A DNA stretch of 64,000 bases from positions 1,382,879 through 1,446,878 of the forward strand of contig NZ_LR130844.1 in assembly GCF_900626155.1 (NCBI RefSeq). Reading direction: 5' to 3'. Numbering within the stretch: the stretch's first letter is position 1; each line of letters starts with the position of its first letter. Positions 35,221 through 43,958 of the stretch are shown piece after piece. The translations under genes and the position numbers were made by a program. A model generated the notes under the pieces. It saw only the letters and a program-made list of their open reading frames with translations, did no database searches and was not told the origin of the DNA. This DNA comes from Anaerococcus vaginimassiliensis (GTDB lineage: Bacteria; Bacillota; Clostridia; Tissierellales; Peptoniphilaceae).

Positions 35221-37202
35221 TGAAGATTACAGCTTTAAAAGGTATTGGTCCCAAAAAAAGCAAAGACTTAAAAAAACTAGGTATAGTTGATGTATCAGAT
35301 CTTTACAATTATTATCCAAAATCTTATGAAGATAGGAGTAAGTTAAAAAAGCTTGCTAATGTTACTGATAATAGAAAATGCTATTTTGAGTGGAAAATTG
35401 TAAGCAGATTATTTACAAAATATATAAATGGCAAATCTGTATCTTATATATATGCAAGAGAAGATACCAATAAGATAAGATTGATTTGGTTCAATGATAG
35501 ATTTTCTCCTAGAAAACTTGTTAAGGGAAAAATATATAAGTTTTACACTTCGATTAGCAAAAAATCAGAAACATATGAAGCTATAAATCCTATTTTTTGT
35601 GATTTAGAAGATGACGAAATAGGATCTATAGTATCAATGTATAGTTTGACTAAAGGTTTAAGTAACAAACAGTTAAGTGGATTCATTGCGGAATCTCTTA
35701 AGTATTATGATGGCAAAGAAGATATATTGGACGATTATTTGTTAGAAGAGTTTTCGCTAAATGATAGGCTGGGAAATCTCAAAGAAGTTCATAGTCCGAC
35801 GTCAATAGATAGCTTAACTAAAGCCAAAAGTCAAATTAAAATCATAGACTTATTAAAAGATCTCTATATATGTGAGTTTCTAAAGCAAATGACTAAAAGT
35901 AGTCAGGATTTAAAGCTTGAATATGACTTAAACGATATATTATCTCATCTATCTTTTGATTTAACTAGAAGCCAAGTGTCATCTTTGAAAGAGATATTAA
36001 AAGATTGTGAGTCTAATTATACTTGCAATAGGCTTTTAGTTGGTGATGTTGGTAGTGGTAAGACAATTGTAGCTCTTATAGTAATGTTAATATTTTCTAT
36101 GAATGGTTATCAATCAGCAATGATGGTCCCTACTGAACTTTTAGCTATTCAACAGTACGAAAAAAGCATTGACTTGTTTAATAAACTAGGAATAAGTGCA
36201 GAAATACTAACGAGCAGTAGCAAAGATAAAAATATGATAAAAGATAAACTCGCAAAGGGTGATATTGATATTTTGATGGGAACTCATGCTCTTATCCAAG
36301 AAGATGTAATTTTTAAAAATCTAAAATTTGTAGTAAATGACGAACAACATAGGTTTGGTGTTAGTCAAAGGCAGTTACTTGCCTTAAAGGGTGAAAGAGT
36401 AAACTACCTTACAATGACTGCCACACCAATACCTAGAACCTTATCTTTGAGGATTTCAGATATTATAGATTTATCCATAATAGATGAACTACCTAAAGGT
36501 AGGAAGTCTATTGATACTTATTTGCTTGGATCTGATAAAGAAGATTTATTATATGAAACTATAGCAAATAATATTGATGATGGTAGACAAGTTTATGTTG
36601 TTACAAACAATATTGACTCAGATGACAGATATTCTTTAGAAAACTTATATAAGGTATATAAAAAAAGATTTAAGTCTTATAGAGTTGAGATGCTTCACGG
36701 AAAACTAAAGCCAGACATAAAAGAAAGTATTCTAAAAAAGTTTCAAGATGGGGAAATTGATATACTACTAGCTACAACAGTTATAGAAGTAGGAATTGAT
36801 GTTAGTAATGCTAATACAATGGTTATATATAAGGCTAACAATTTTGGACTTTCAACACTTCATCAGCTAAGAGGTAGAGTTGGTAGAGGTGAGTACAAAT
36901 CGTTTTGCTATTTGATTACTGATAATCCTAGTCCATCTAATAAATTAAATATCTTAGTTAAAAGTAACGATGGATTTGAAATTGCAAAAAAAGATTATGA
37001 TCTTAGAGGGGGAGGCAAGATTTTATCTTACCTTCAACATGGAAAAAACTTATCGAAGATTGAATATTTGAATATGAACAAAGATGAGATTGATAAGGCT
37101 TTTTACATTTATAAAAAAACAAAATCTAATGATTATGAAGGTGTAAATTTAGATTTTATAAAAGATTTTTATAACGAAGAAAAAAGGATGATTTTAAATT
37201 AA
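35220..37202 (+). CDS. recG: ATP-dependent DNA helicase RecG
   Basis: A 660-residue RecG. N-terminal HhH-like GIGPKKSKDLKKLGI, wedge/OB domain, Walker A VGDVGSGKT (near residue 276), DEQH box (NDEQHRFGV), TMTATPIPRTL, and C-terminal helicase motifs TTVIEVGIDV and QLRGRVGRG. It rewinds stalled replication forks and processes branched DNA. It overlaps fakA and rsmD by 1 nt each. Confidence 0.96.
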   Translation: MKITALKGIGPKKSKDLKKLGIVDVSDLYNYYPKSYEDRSKLKKLANVTDNRKCYFEWKIVSRLFTKYINGKSVSYIYAREDTNKIRLIWFNDRFSPRKLVKGKIYKFYTSISKKSETYEAINPIFCDLEDDEIGSIVSMYSLTKGLSNKQLSGFIAESLKYYDGKEDILDDYLLEEFSLNDRLGNLKEVHSPTSIDSLTKAKSQIKIIDLLKDLYICEFLKQMTKSSQDLKLEYDLNDILSHLSFDLTRSQVSSLKEILKDCESNYTCNRLLVGDVGSGKTIVALIVMLIFSMNGYQSAMMVPTELLAIQQYEKSIDLFNKLGISAEILTSSSKDKNMIKDKLAKGDIDILMGTHALIQEDVIFKNLKFVVNDEQHRFGVSQRQLLALKGERVNYLTMTATPIPRTLSLRISDIIDLSIIDELPKGRKSIDTYLLGSDKEDLLYETIANNIDDGRQVYVVTNNIDSDDRYSLENLYKVYKKRFKSYRVEMLHGKLKPDIKESILKKFQDGEIDILLATTVIEVGIDVSNANTMVIYKANNFGLSTLHQLRGRVGRGEYKSFCYLITDNPSPSNKLNILVKSNDGFEIAKKDYDLRGGGKILSYLQHGKNLSKIEYLNMNKDEIDKAFYIYKKTKSNDYEGVNLDFIKDFYNEEKRMILN

Positions 37203-37765
37203 TGAGAGTAGTTGCAGGCAAATACAAGGGTTTCAATCTAAAACCACCAAAAGAAAATACTTCTAGGCCAACAGATAATAAAGTAAAAGAAGCAATATTT
37301 GATATGTTGTACCCACTTAAAAGTAATTGTGTTGCTTTAGATTTGTTTTCTGGTACGGGTCAAATGGGGATAGAATTTTTATCTAGAGGAGTAAATCTAG
37401 TTTATTTTAACGAGAGAAACTTTTCGACTTATCAAATCTTAAATGAAAATTTAAGAAAAATAAATTCTGATGGCATAAAAGTATCTAAGCTAGATTTCAA
37501 GAAAGCTTTAAAAAAGTACAAAGATAATAATATAAGTTTTGATTATATATTTTTAGACCCACCTTATATGGGAGATTTATTAAATCAAGCTATTGAATTG
37601 ATAGTTGAGTATGATTTATTAAATGAAGAAGGTATAATAGTTACGGAATCCGATAGGGATTTAGATTTTTCTTATATTGAAAGATTAGAAAAAATCAAAG
37701 AAAAATCTTATGGAAGGAAAATTATAAAATTTTATATAAATAATGAAGGTAATATATCCAGGTAG
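37202..37765 (+). CDS. rsmD: 16S rRNA (guanine966-N2)-methyltransferase
   Basis: A 187-residue methyltransferase: AGKYKGFNLKPP at the N-terminus, RPTDNKVKEAIFDML, SAM-binding LDLFSGTGQMGIEFLSRG, and catalytic DPPY in FDYIFLDPPYMG. It methylates G966 of 16S rRNA. The last 23 nt overlap coaD in another frame, and it overlaps recG by 1 nt. The rsmD-coaD pairing is standard in Firmicutes. Confidence 0.95.
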   Translation: MRVVAGKYKGFNLKPPKENTSRPTDNKVKEAIFDMLYPLKSNCVALDLFSGTGQMGIEFLSRGVNLVYFNERNFSTYQILNENLRKINSDGIKVSKLDFKKALKKYKDNNISFDYIFLDPPYMGDLLNQAIELIVEYDLLNEEGIIVTESDRDLDFSYIERLEKIKEKSYGRKIIKFYINNEGNISR

Positions 37766-38225
37766 CTTCGATCCACTAACACTTGGACATATAGATATGA
37801 TAAAGAGATTATCTAATATGTTTGATGAAGTGATTGTAGCTGTATTAATAAATGAAAACAAAAAATCTGTTTTCACTTTAGAAGAAAGAAAAGAGATTAT
37901 TAAAAAACAAATAAAACGTGATGGTCTAGACAATGTAGTTATCAAATATTTTGATGGACTGTTAGTTAATTTTGCAAAAGAAACAGGTGTCTATACTGTA
38001 GCTAGAGGACTTAGAGAAGTAACCGACTATGAATATGAAAAAAATATTGCGATGTTCAATTCAAAGCTTATGAATGGGTTAGAAACGATTTTTCTGTTAA
38101 GCGATCCGAAGTATTCATACATAAGTTCTAGTGGCGTAAGAGAAGTAGCTAAGTTTCATGGTGATATTTCATCTTTTGTAAGTAAAGACGTAGAATTAGC
38201 AATTAAAGAAAAATTTAATTATTAG
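37743..38225 (+). CDS. coaD: Phosphopantetheine adenylyltransferase
   Basis: A 160-residue nucleotidyltransferase. YPGSFDPLTLGHIDMI contains the T/H-x-G-H motif (GH near residue 17), and YSYISSSGVREVAKFHGDIS the second nucleotide-binding motif (ISSxxVR). It makes dephospho-CoA from 4'-phosphopantetheine in CoA synthesis. Its start lies inside rsmD. Confidence 0.96.
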   Translation: MKVIYPGSFDPLTLGHIDMIKRLSNMFDEVIVAVLINENKKSVFTLEERKEIIKKQIKRDGLDNVVIKYFDGLLVNFAKETGVYTVARGLREVTDYEYEKNIAMFNSKLMNGLETIFLLSDPKYSYISSSGVREVAKFHGDISSFVSKDVELAIKEKFNY

Positions 38226-38234
38226 GGGGATGTT

Positions 38235-38723
38235 ATGGCGCAAAAAAATTTAATGAGTTTGATTAATGAAATGGAAGATGTAATGGATGAGTCTTCATCT
38301 GTTCCTTTTTCTAGAAAAGTATCTGTTGATCCAGATGAGATTTATGAGCTTCTAAATGAAATGAAAGATGCTTTGCCAGAAGAAATCAAGCAAGCTCAAT
38401 GGGTAACTGATGAGAAAGATAGAATCATTGGAGAAGCTAAGAGTGAAGCTGAGAATAGAATAAATGAAGCTGAAGCAGAAATTAATAATATAAAAGATCA
38501 AGCTAGAAATAAATTTAAACAACTTGTTTCTGAGCATGAAATTACTAGAGAAGCTAGAAATGAAGCAGATAGGATAATAAATGAAGCTAATGCTCAAGCA
38601 GAAAAATTAAGACAACAATCTTATGATTATGTTGATAGACTTTTCCAAGCTTCTACAGAAAACTTCAGTCAACTAGCTCAACAATTAGACAAGAATAGAA
38701 GAAGTATACTTGAAAGCAAATAA
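38235..38723 (+). CDS. Coiled-coil protein of unknown function, next to coaD
   Basis: A 162-residue soluble, highly charged protein. Residues 1-50 include SVDPDEIYELLNEMKDALP; residues about 65-125 form a long Ala/Glu-rich coiled coil (EAKSEAENRINEAEAEINN), like ATPase stalk subunits or DivIVA-type scaffolds; no membrane segment or enzyme motif. Similar proteins are often found beside coaD in clostridia and are sometimes annotated as ATPase subunit-like. Function unknown. GGGGGA ribosome-binding site upstream; terminator directly after. Confidence 0.72.
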   Translation: MAQKNLMSLINEMEDVMDESSSVPFSRKVSVDPDEIYELLNEMKDALPEEIKQAQWVTDEKDRIIGEAKSEAENRINEAEAEINNIKDQARNKFKQLVSEHEITREARNEADRIINEANAQAEKLRQQSYDYVDRLFQASTENFSQLAQQLDKNRRSILESK

Positions 38724-38728
38724 TAATT

Positions 38729-38758
38729 AAACCTATGAGGATTACTCATAGGTTTTTG
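38729..38758. terminator. Shared terminator between coiled-coil gene and tmcAL
   Basis: A perfect 11-bp stem AAACCTATGAG (38729-38739) with CTCATAGGTTT (38745-38755), then T residues. The TAA stop of tmcAL (38742-38744) lies in the loop. Confidence 0.87.
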
Positions 38759-39911
38759 TTTTGTTTGTATAATCAGTATTGAATTGTCTATCAGTTATTA
38801 GAGAGTATAGGTTACTTGAGTCAATCATTTTTTGATAAACTAAGAGATTTTCATTATCCATATTGTCGGCATCAGATTTTCTTATCACAATTGAAAGCTT
38901 ACCTTTTAGCTCAGAAAAAAGTTTAGCACCATTTTTATTAAAGGCAAGAACTTTTATAAATTTCACATCTATTTTATTTAAATCTAAATTTTGATCTAAT
39001 ATATAATTTACTACCAATCTTTTGATCCTAGATTTGGTAAACCTAGAAGAGGTCGATCTACTTAGGAATTCATCGTGATTTTTCGAATGTAAAATATTTT
39101 TCTTAAATAATTTATCCATACCTTGTTCAAAGCAAAGTGTATTTTCCATTGGTTTATTTTCTATTAATAATTTATATCTAAAAATATCATAGATGATATT
39201 GTCATTCCTTCTGTTATTTTCTCTTAAAAATTTAACTAGGCTTTTATATGATACATTAGGCATGTATTTTTTAATTGAATCTGACAGATTGTTTCTTATA
39301 GCTGTCGAAGAAGCAAAGGTAGAATTTGTAAAATAACTATCTTTATTATATGATCCTCGTCGAGTAATAGGAAATATCTCTATATTTGGATTTATTATAG
39401 AAATTGCCCTAAAATATTCTAAAGCAAGTATATTATTAGATGTTATAAATTCATCTGTTCCTAGAATTTCATTTATTGCATGTGACCTTGATTTTGTAAA
39501 AGAATTTTTATTTTTTAGATACTTCGCAGTTAATCGTTCAACTTCTTCATTCTTATCAATTAGTTCGTAGGAATATTTTTTGAAATCTTCACTTTTTATA
39601 TTTTCAATACCAAATGCCAAATAATCTATATCTAATTTATTAAGAATCTCAATGGACTTAAAAGCAAAATACTCAGCAGATTGCAAGCTAATATAGGAAG
39701 GCATTTCTATAACAAGATCAAAACCATTTAATACAGCAACTTCTGCTCTAGAAAACTTATCTAGTATTGAGGCTTCTCCACGTTGAACAAAATCGCCACT
39801 CATAAAACTAATAAATAAGTCAGCATCTGTTATTTCTTTACATTTATCCAAGAGATACCTATGACCGTTGTGAAAAGGGTTGAATTCTGATATTATAGCT
39901 AATTTTTTCAT
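38742..39911 (-). CDS. tmcAL: tRNA(Met) cytidine acetate ligase (TmcAL)
   Basis: A roughly 389-residue nucleotidyltransferase of the YlbM/TmcAL family. ISEFNPFHNGHRYLL (near residue 5) contains the H-x-G-H motif; FMSGDFVQRGEASILDKFSRAEVAVLNG is the family's most conserved block. It activates acetate with ATP to make N4-acetylcytidine at the wobble position of elongator tRNA-Met. ATG 39911 (MKKLAIIS) matches the homology start and has GGTGAT upstream; ATG 39935 would add eight unconserved residues. It converges on the coiled-coil gene. Confidence 0.9.
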   Translation of the reverse strand: MKKLAIISEFNPFHNGHRYLLDKCKEITDADLFISFMSGDFVQRGEASILDKFSRAEVAVLNGFDLVIEMPSYISLQSAEYFAFKSIEILNKLDIDYLAFGIENIKSEDFKKYSYELIDKNEEVERLTAKYLKNKNSFTKSRSHAINEILGTDEFITSNNILALEYFRAISIINPNIEIFPITRRGSYNKDSYFTNSTFASSTAIRNNLSDSIKKYMPNVSYKSLVKFLRENNRRNDNIIYDIFRYKLLIENKPMENTLCFEQGMDKLFKKNILHSKNHDEFLSRSTSSRFTKSRIKRLVVNYILDQNLDLNKIDVKFIKVLAFNKNGAKLFSELKGKLSIVIRKSDADNMDNENLLVYQKMIDSSNLYSLITDRQFNTDYTNKTKTYE

Positions 39912-40001
39912 ATTATCACCAATACTATTATACACTAATAAATTAAGTCCGTATATTTACCTTTAGAAATATGCGAATAATTTTAAAAATATAAGTTGGT
40001 A

Positions 40002-40010
40002 TGGTATAAT
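40002..40010 (+). promoter_or_regulatory. Extended -10 promoter for the efp operon
   Basis: TGG-TATAAT, 28 nt upstream of the efp ATG; -35 weak. The ribosome-binding site is AGGAGG, 6 nt before the ATG. Confidence 0.55.
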
Positions 40011-40038
40011 AATGTAAGAAACATGCGTAGGAGGATAT

Positions 40039-40596
40039 ATGATTTCAGCAAATGATTTAAGAAAAGGTGTAACCTTTGTATATGATAATGATGTTTATCA
40101 AATAATTGATTTTCAACACGTTAAACCTGGTAAGGGAGCAGCATTTGTTCGTGCAAAAATAAGATCTGTAATGAACGGTGGGGCTAAGGATGTTACATTC
40201 AATCCTAATGAGAAATTTGAACAAGCAGTAATTAGCACAAAAGAAATGACATATTTATACAACGATGGCCAATTGTATTACTTTATGGACCCAGAAACAT
40301 TCGAACAAATCGGTATTGAATACGAATCTGTTAAGGATGCTATAATTTATGTCAAAGAAAATGATATGGTTCAAATTAAATTCTATGAAGGAAAGCCATT
40401 CCAAATAGAGGCTCCAAACTTCGTTGAACTTAAGGTTGAACAAACAGAACCTGCTATTAAAGGTGATACAGCTACTAACGTAACAAAACCTGCAACAGTT
40501 GAAACTGGTGCTGTAATACAAGTTCCTGTATTTGTAAATGAAGGTGATGTTATTAAAATAGACACAAGAACTGGAGATTATTTATCAAGAGTTTAG
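40039..40596 (+). CDS. efp: Elongation factor P
   Basis: A 185-residue EF-P with three beta domains. [17 protein letters not shown] has the loop Lys (in PGKG) at the tip of domain I that contacts the peptidyl-transferase centre. It relieves stalling at polyproline. It heads a long operon continuing with asp23, nusB, xseAB, ispA, argR, recN, nudF, scpAB and rluB. No EpmA/B or other loop-modification gene is visible in this window. Confidence 0.97.
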   Translation: MISANDLRKGVTFVYDNDVYQIIDFQHVKPGKGAAFVRAKIRSVMNGGAKDVTFNPNEKFEQAVISTKEMTYLYNDGQLYYFMDPETFEQIGIEYESVKDAIIYVKENDMVQIKFYEGKPFQIEAPNFVELKVEQTEPAIKGDTATNVTKPATVETGAVIQVPVFVNEGDVIKIDTRTGDYLSRV

Positions 40597-40611
40597 TTTA
40601 AGGAGGCTACA

Positions 40612-40938
40612 ATGGCAAGTAATTTTGTAAATGGATCAGTTAAGATTGCTGATGAAATACTTGATCAAATAGCAGTTGCAGCAGCAAGTGATGTTTATGG
40701 TGTTTACTTTGAAGATGATCAAGCCAAAAACTTCAGCTTCCATTCTAAAAATCCTAAAAGCAAAGTAAGTAAATATGGAAACAACTTGCATTTTAACTTG
40801 AATGTTAATTTTGATAGAGATGTAAATGTTAGAAAATCTGTCAAAAATATACAAGAAAATGTTAAAAATGTAGTAGAAAATATGACAGGAATATCTGTTA
40901 CTAGAGTGGATGTTAATGTCTTAAATTTAGATATCTAA
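40612..40938 (+). CDS. Asp23/Gls24 family protein (YqhY-like)
   Basis: A 108-residue Asp23-domain protein (NGSVKIADEILDQIAVAAASDVYGV at the N-terminus, VTRVDVNVLNLDI at the end). In Bacillus the YqhY member lies between the acetyl-CoA carboxylase genes accBC and nusB; here it is between efp and nusB and accBC are absent from the cluster. It overlaps the nusB ATG by 1 nt (TAATG). Shine-Dalgarno AAGGAGG. Confidence 0.85.
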   Translation: MASNFVNGSVKIADEILDQIAVAAASDVYGVYFEDDQAKNFSFHSKNPKSKVSKYGNNLHFNLNVNFDRDVNVRKSVKNIQENVKNVVENMTGISVTRVDVNVLNLDI

Positions 40939-41321
40939 TGAATAGAGTTGAGCAAAGAGAATGGGTATTTAAACTCATCTATCAAGATATGATAAGCCAT
41001 ACAGACGATATTGATAAAATAATTGAAAAAAATGGTTTATCAGATGAGGAATTTGTAAAAGAATCTATAAATTCATATTTTTCGAATATTTCTAGCATTG
41101 AAGAAAAACTAGAAGAGAATTTAGATTCTAGAAGCAAAAGATTAGCTAAAGTATTGAGAGCAATTTTATATCTAAGTCTAAATGAAATATATTATTTAGG
41201 AGTTCCTGTTTCTGTATCAATAAATGAAGCAGTCAATTTAGCTAAAAAATATTCCGATAAAGATGATTACAAGTTAATAAATTCAATATTAGGTTCAATT
41301 GTTAGAAAAGATGGAAAATGA
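40938..41321 (+). CDS. nusB: Transcription antitermination factor NusB
   Basis: A 127-residue all-alpha NusB. RVEQREWVFKLIYQDMI at the N-terminus (family R-x-x-A-x-x-x-L-Y) and a C-terminal LNEIYYLGVPVSVSINEAVNLAKKYSDKDDYKLINSILGSI block are diagnostic. It binds boxA of rRNA leaders with NusE. It overlaps xseA by 4 nt (ATGA). Confidence 0.93.
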   Translation: MNRVEQREWVFKLIYQDMISHTDDIDKIIEKNGLSDEEFVKESINSYFSNISSIEEKLEENLDSRSKRLAKVLRAILYLSLNEIYYLGVPVSVSINEAVNLAKKYSDKDDYKLINSILGSIVRKDGK

Positions 41322-42502
41322 GAAAGCCACTAAGTGTTAAGCAGTTCAATGAGTATTTTAAATCTAATATAAAACACGATCCTATATTTCAAAATCTATA
41401 TATAAATGGGCAATTATCGAATATTAGGGTCAATAATTCCCATTTATATTTTTCTTTAAAAGAAGACAATGAAATAATTGATTGCGTAATTTACTATTTT
41501 GAAGATAAAGATATAAACTTTGATTTTGAAGATGGGATTGATGTAAATGTCAAGGGAAATGTTTTTTATAATAATTACTCTTCTAGAATTATTATTTCTG
41601 CAAAAGAAGTATCGGAAGTTGGAATATCAGAAAATTATAAAAAATTTTTAGATATGAAAGAAGAGTTTAGGAAATTAGGTTATTTTGATGAAATAAACAA
41701 AAAAGAAATACCTAAGTATCCTAAAAAAGTTGGACTAATTACATCCAAAGACGGAGCTGCTATCATAGATTTTATATCAGTCATTAATCAAAAACCTAAT
41801 GATATAAATATTTTTCTATATCCAGTGAAAGTTCAGGGGCTTGAATCTTCGAATTTGATAAAGCAAGCCATATGTGATTTAGACCATAAAAACCTAGATG
41901 TAATTGTTATTACAAGAGGCGGCGGTTCAAACGAGGATTTATCAACTTTTAATAATAGAGACATTGTTGAAGCTGTATTTGATGCTAAAACTCCTATAAT
42001 ATCTGCAATAGGACACAAGATAGATTTAACTCTATTAGATTTGGTAAGTGATCTAAGTTTGCAAACACCAACTGAAGCTGGCTCTTATATAATAAAGTCT
42101 TATGCAAATCTTGAGAAGGATTTAGATGATGTAATTCATAAGATGAAACAAATTATTGGAGCTGAAATTGATAGTTTTGAAAGAAATCTTTTGTTTTTAG
42201 AGAGAGACTTAAGGAGCTTTCATCCTTTAAATAACCTAAATAATATTGAATTGGAGTTATCTTTTATCAAAAAAGAATTAGATACAAAGATTAAAAATAG
42301 TTTATCGATAAACGAAAATCGACTTAAGCTTATAAAATCTAATTTGGATCATCAAAATGATGTTATCAATCTTAAGAAGAGCATGATATTTGTTAAGGCG
42401 AGGGATAAAAATATATACTCAGCTAAATCTTTATATGTTGGAGATAAAATTATATTAGGTTTTAGTGATGGAGATGTAAAGGCGGAAATTATAGATGGAT
42501 AA
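41318..42502 (+). CDS. xseA: Exodeoxyribonuclease VII large subunit
   Basis: A 394-residue XseA. N-terminal OB fold (SVKQFNEYFKSNIKHDP, VWINGEIS-like ILYINGQLSNIRVNNSHLYFSLKE), then the catalytic domain with VGLITSKDGAAIIDF, TRGGGSNEDLSTFNNRDIVEAVFD and SAIGHKIDLTLLDLVSDL, followed by a coiled-coil region. With XseB it degrades single-stranded DNA to acid-soluble oligonucleotides. It overlaps xseB by 8 nt. Confidence 0.95.
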   Translation: MRKPLSVKQFNEYFKSNIKHDPIFQNLYINGQLSNIRVNNSHLYFSLKEDNEIIDCVIYYFEDKDINFDFEDGIDVNVKGNVFYNNYSSRIIISAKEVSEVGISENYKKFLDMKEEFRKLGYFDEINKKEIPKYPKKVGLITSKDGAAIIDFISVINQKPNDINIFLYPVKVQGLESSNLIKQAICDLDHKNLDVIVITRGGGSNEDLSTFNNRDIVEAVFDAKTPIISAIGHKIDLTLLDLVSDLSLQTPTEAGSYIIKSYANLEKDLDDVIHKMKQIIGAEIDSFERNLLFLERDLRSFHPLNNLNNIELELSFIKKELDTKIKNSLSINENRLKLIKSNLDHQNDVINLKKSMIFVKARDKNIYSAKSLYVGDKIILGFSDGDVKAEIIDG

Positions 42503-42680
42503 ATCCTTACAAGAGAGTTTTAATGAAGTTGAAAATTTATTAGAACAATTAGATGAAAACAAAGATAATCTAGAAAAAAGCATAGAAATATATCAACAAG
42601 CCAATGAGATTTACAAGGATTTAAAGAATAAGCTTAAAAGTTACAAAGCTAAGGTTGAAATAATAAGTAGTGATGAATAA
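42495..42680 (+). CDS. xseB: Exodeoxyribonuclease VII small subunit
   Basis: A 61-residue XseB with the usual SLQESFNEVENLLEQLDENKDNLEKSIEIYQQ helical hairpin (shown in part: LEQLDENKDNLEKSIEIYQQ). Several copies wrap the XseA coiled coil. It overlaps xseA upstream and ispA downstream. Confidence 0.93.
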   Translation: MDKSLQESFNEVENLLEQLDENKDNLEKSIEIYQQANEIYKDLKNKLKSYKAKVEIISSDE

Positions 42681-43497
42681 AGAGTACAAAGAGATATTTT
42701 TACAAAATAAAAACTTAATAGACCAAGAAATTGCTAAATATTTTAATAATGAATCTAAAATAGAAGAAGCAATGTTATATTCTATGGAAGATGGTAAAAG
42801 AGTTCGAGCAACACTGTTTTTAGAGACAAGAAAACTATCTATAAAAGAGATTAGTAAAAAAGATTTTCTATTTGCTCTAGCTATAGAAATGATTCAGGCC
42901 TATTCATTAGTTCATGATGATCTTCCAGCTATGGACAATGATGATTATAGAAGAGGTAAAGAAAGTGTACACAAGCATTTTGGCGAAGATCTTGGTATAT
43001 TAACTGGTGATGCTTTACTAAACGAAGCAAGTAAGATAATCATGGAGGTTTCTCTAAATGATCCTTCTTATCTAAGAGCTGGAGTCTACCTTTTAGAAAA
43101 AGTTGGTCTTAGTGGGATGATAGAAGGCCAGATATTAGACCTTAGAAGGAGAAATAACTATGATAAAGATTTTCTCATAGAAGTATATGACAAAAAAACC
43201 GCCGATTTCTTTAAGGCGTGTACTGTAGCTGCTGGTCTTGTAAATGGATTTAGCGATCAAGAAATTAAGAGCTTAGAAAATTACGCCTATTATTTAGGAC
43301 TAGGTTTTCAGCTACAAGATGATCTATTAGAAGAAGATTATGGTGATGAAATTAATATTTTAAGTCTAATGGATTATGACCATGCGAAAAAATGGCTTGA
43401 TGAAATAAATGAAAAGTGTAAAAGTGAAATAGAAAAATTTGATAATAATGGAATGCTTTCATTTTTAATTGAATTTCTATCTAAAAGAGAGTATTAG
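42673..43497 (+). CDS. ispA: Polyprenyl (farnesyl/geranylgeranyl) diphosphate synthase
   Basis: A 274-residue trans-prenyltransferase. The first Asp-rich motif is HDDLPAMDNDD (near residue 80); the second reads FQLQDDLLEEDYGDE, where the usual DDxxD third Asp is Glu (the motif is shifted or relaxed). GKRVRATL is the IPP-binding GKxxR. It condenses IPP with allylic diphosphates for undecaprenyl or quinone precursors. ATG 42673 overlaps xseB. The dxs, tlyA and nadK genes that often follow are absent, argR coming next. Confidence 0.92.
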   Translation: MNKEYKEIFLQNKNLIDQEIAKYFNNESKIEEAMLYSMEDGKRVRATLFLETRKLSIKEISKKDFLFALAIEMIQAYSLVHDDLPAMDNDDYRRGKESVHKHFGEDLGILTGDALLNEASKIIMEVSLNDPSYLRAGVYLLEKVGLSGMIEGQILDLRRRNNYDKDFLIEVYDKKTADFFKACTVAAGLVNGFSDQEIKSLENYAYYLGLGFQLQDDLLEEDYGDEINILSLMDYDHAKKWLDEINEKCKSEIEKFDNNGMLSFLIEFLSKREY

Positions 43498-43505
43498 AGG
43501 CTACT

Positions 43506-43958
43506 ATGAAAAAGTATACAAGACAAAGATTAATATTAGATATTATTCAAAATAACGATGTAAAAACTCAAAGTCAACTTTCTGATATGTTGAAAGATCA
43601 CGGAGTAGATGCTACACAAGCAACTATATCTAGGGATATCAAAGAATTGAGGATATCAAAAGTTCAAACTGACGATTATGAATATAAATATACCGTAGTA
43701 GATACTGTATATGATACCTTAACTGAAAGAATGGAAAAAATATTCAAAGAGTCTGTACTATCTATTGAAAAATCCTCACAGCTTATTGTTATTAAGACAA
43801 TATCTTATTGTGCTACTGTATGTGGAGCATATATTACAAACGAAAAGTTAGAAAGAGTTGGAGGAATTGTAACAGGTATTGATACAATATTTGTCACTCC
43901 TAGAGAGTCAGAAAATATAGATGATCTCATTGAAGATTTAAGGAATCTTATCAAATAA
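43506..43958 (+). CDS. argR: Arginine repressor ArgR/AhrC
   Basis: A 150-residue ArgR. N-terminal winged helix (TQSQLSDMLKDHGVDATQATISRDIKELR), C-terminal oligomerisation and arginine-binding domain (VCGAYITNEKLERVGGIVTGIDTIFVTP). The C-terminal 'GTIAGDDT' loop of typical ArgR is replaced by GIVTGIDT, with the second Asp kept. It controls arginine biosynthesis and catabolism genes. It overlaps recN by 1 nt. Confidence 0.91.
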   Translation: MKKYTRQRLILDIIQNNDVKTQSQLSDMLKDHGVDATQATISRDIKELRISKVQTDDYEYKYTVVDTVYDTLTERMEKIFKESVLSIEKSSQLIVIKTISYCATVCGAYITNEKLERVGGIVTGIDTIFVTPRESENIDDLIEDLRNLIK

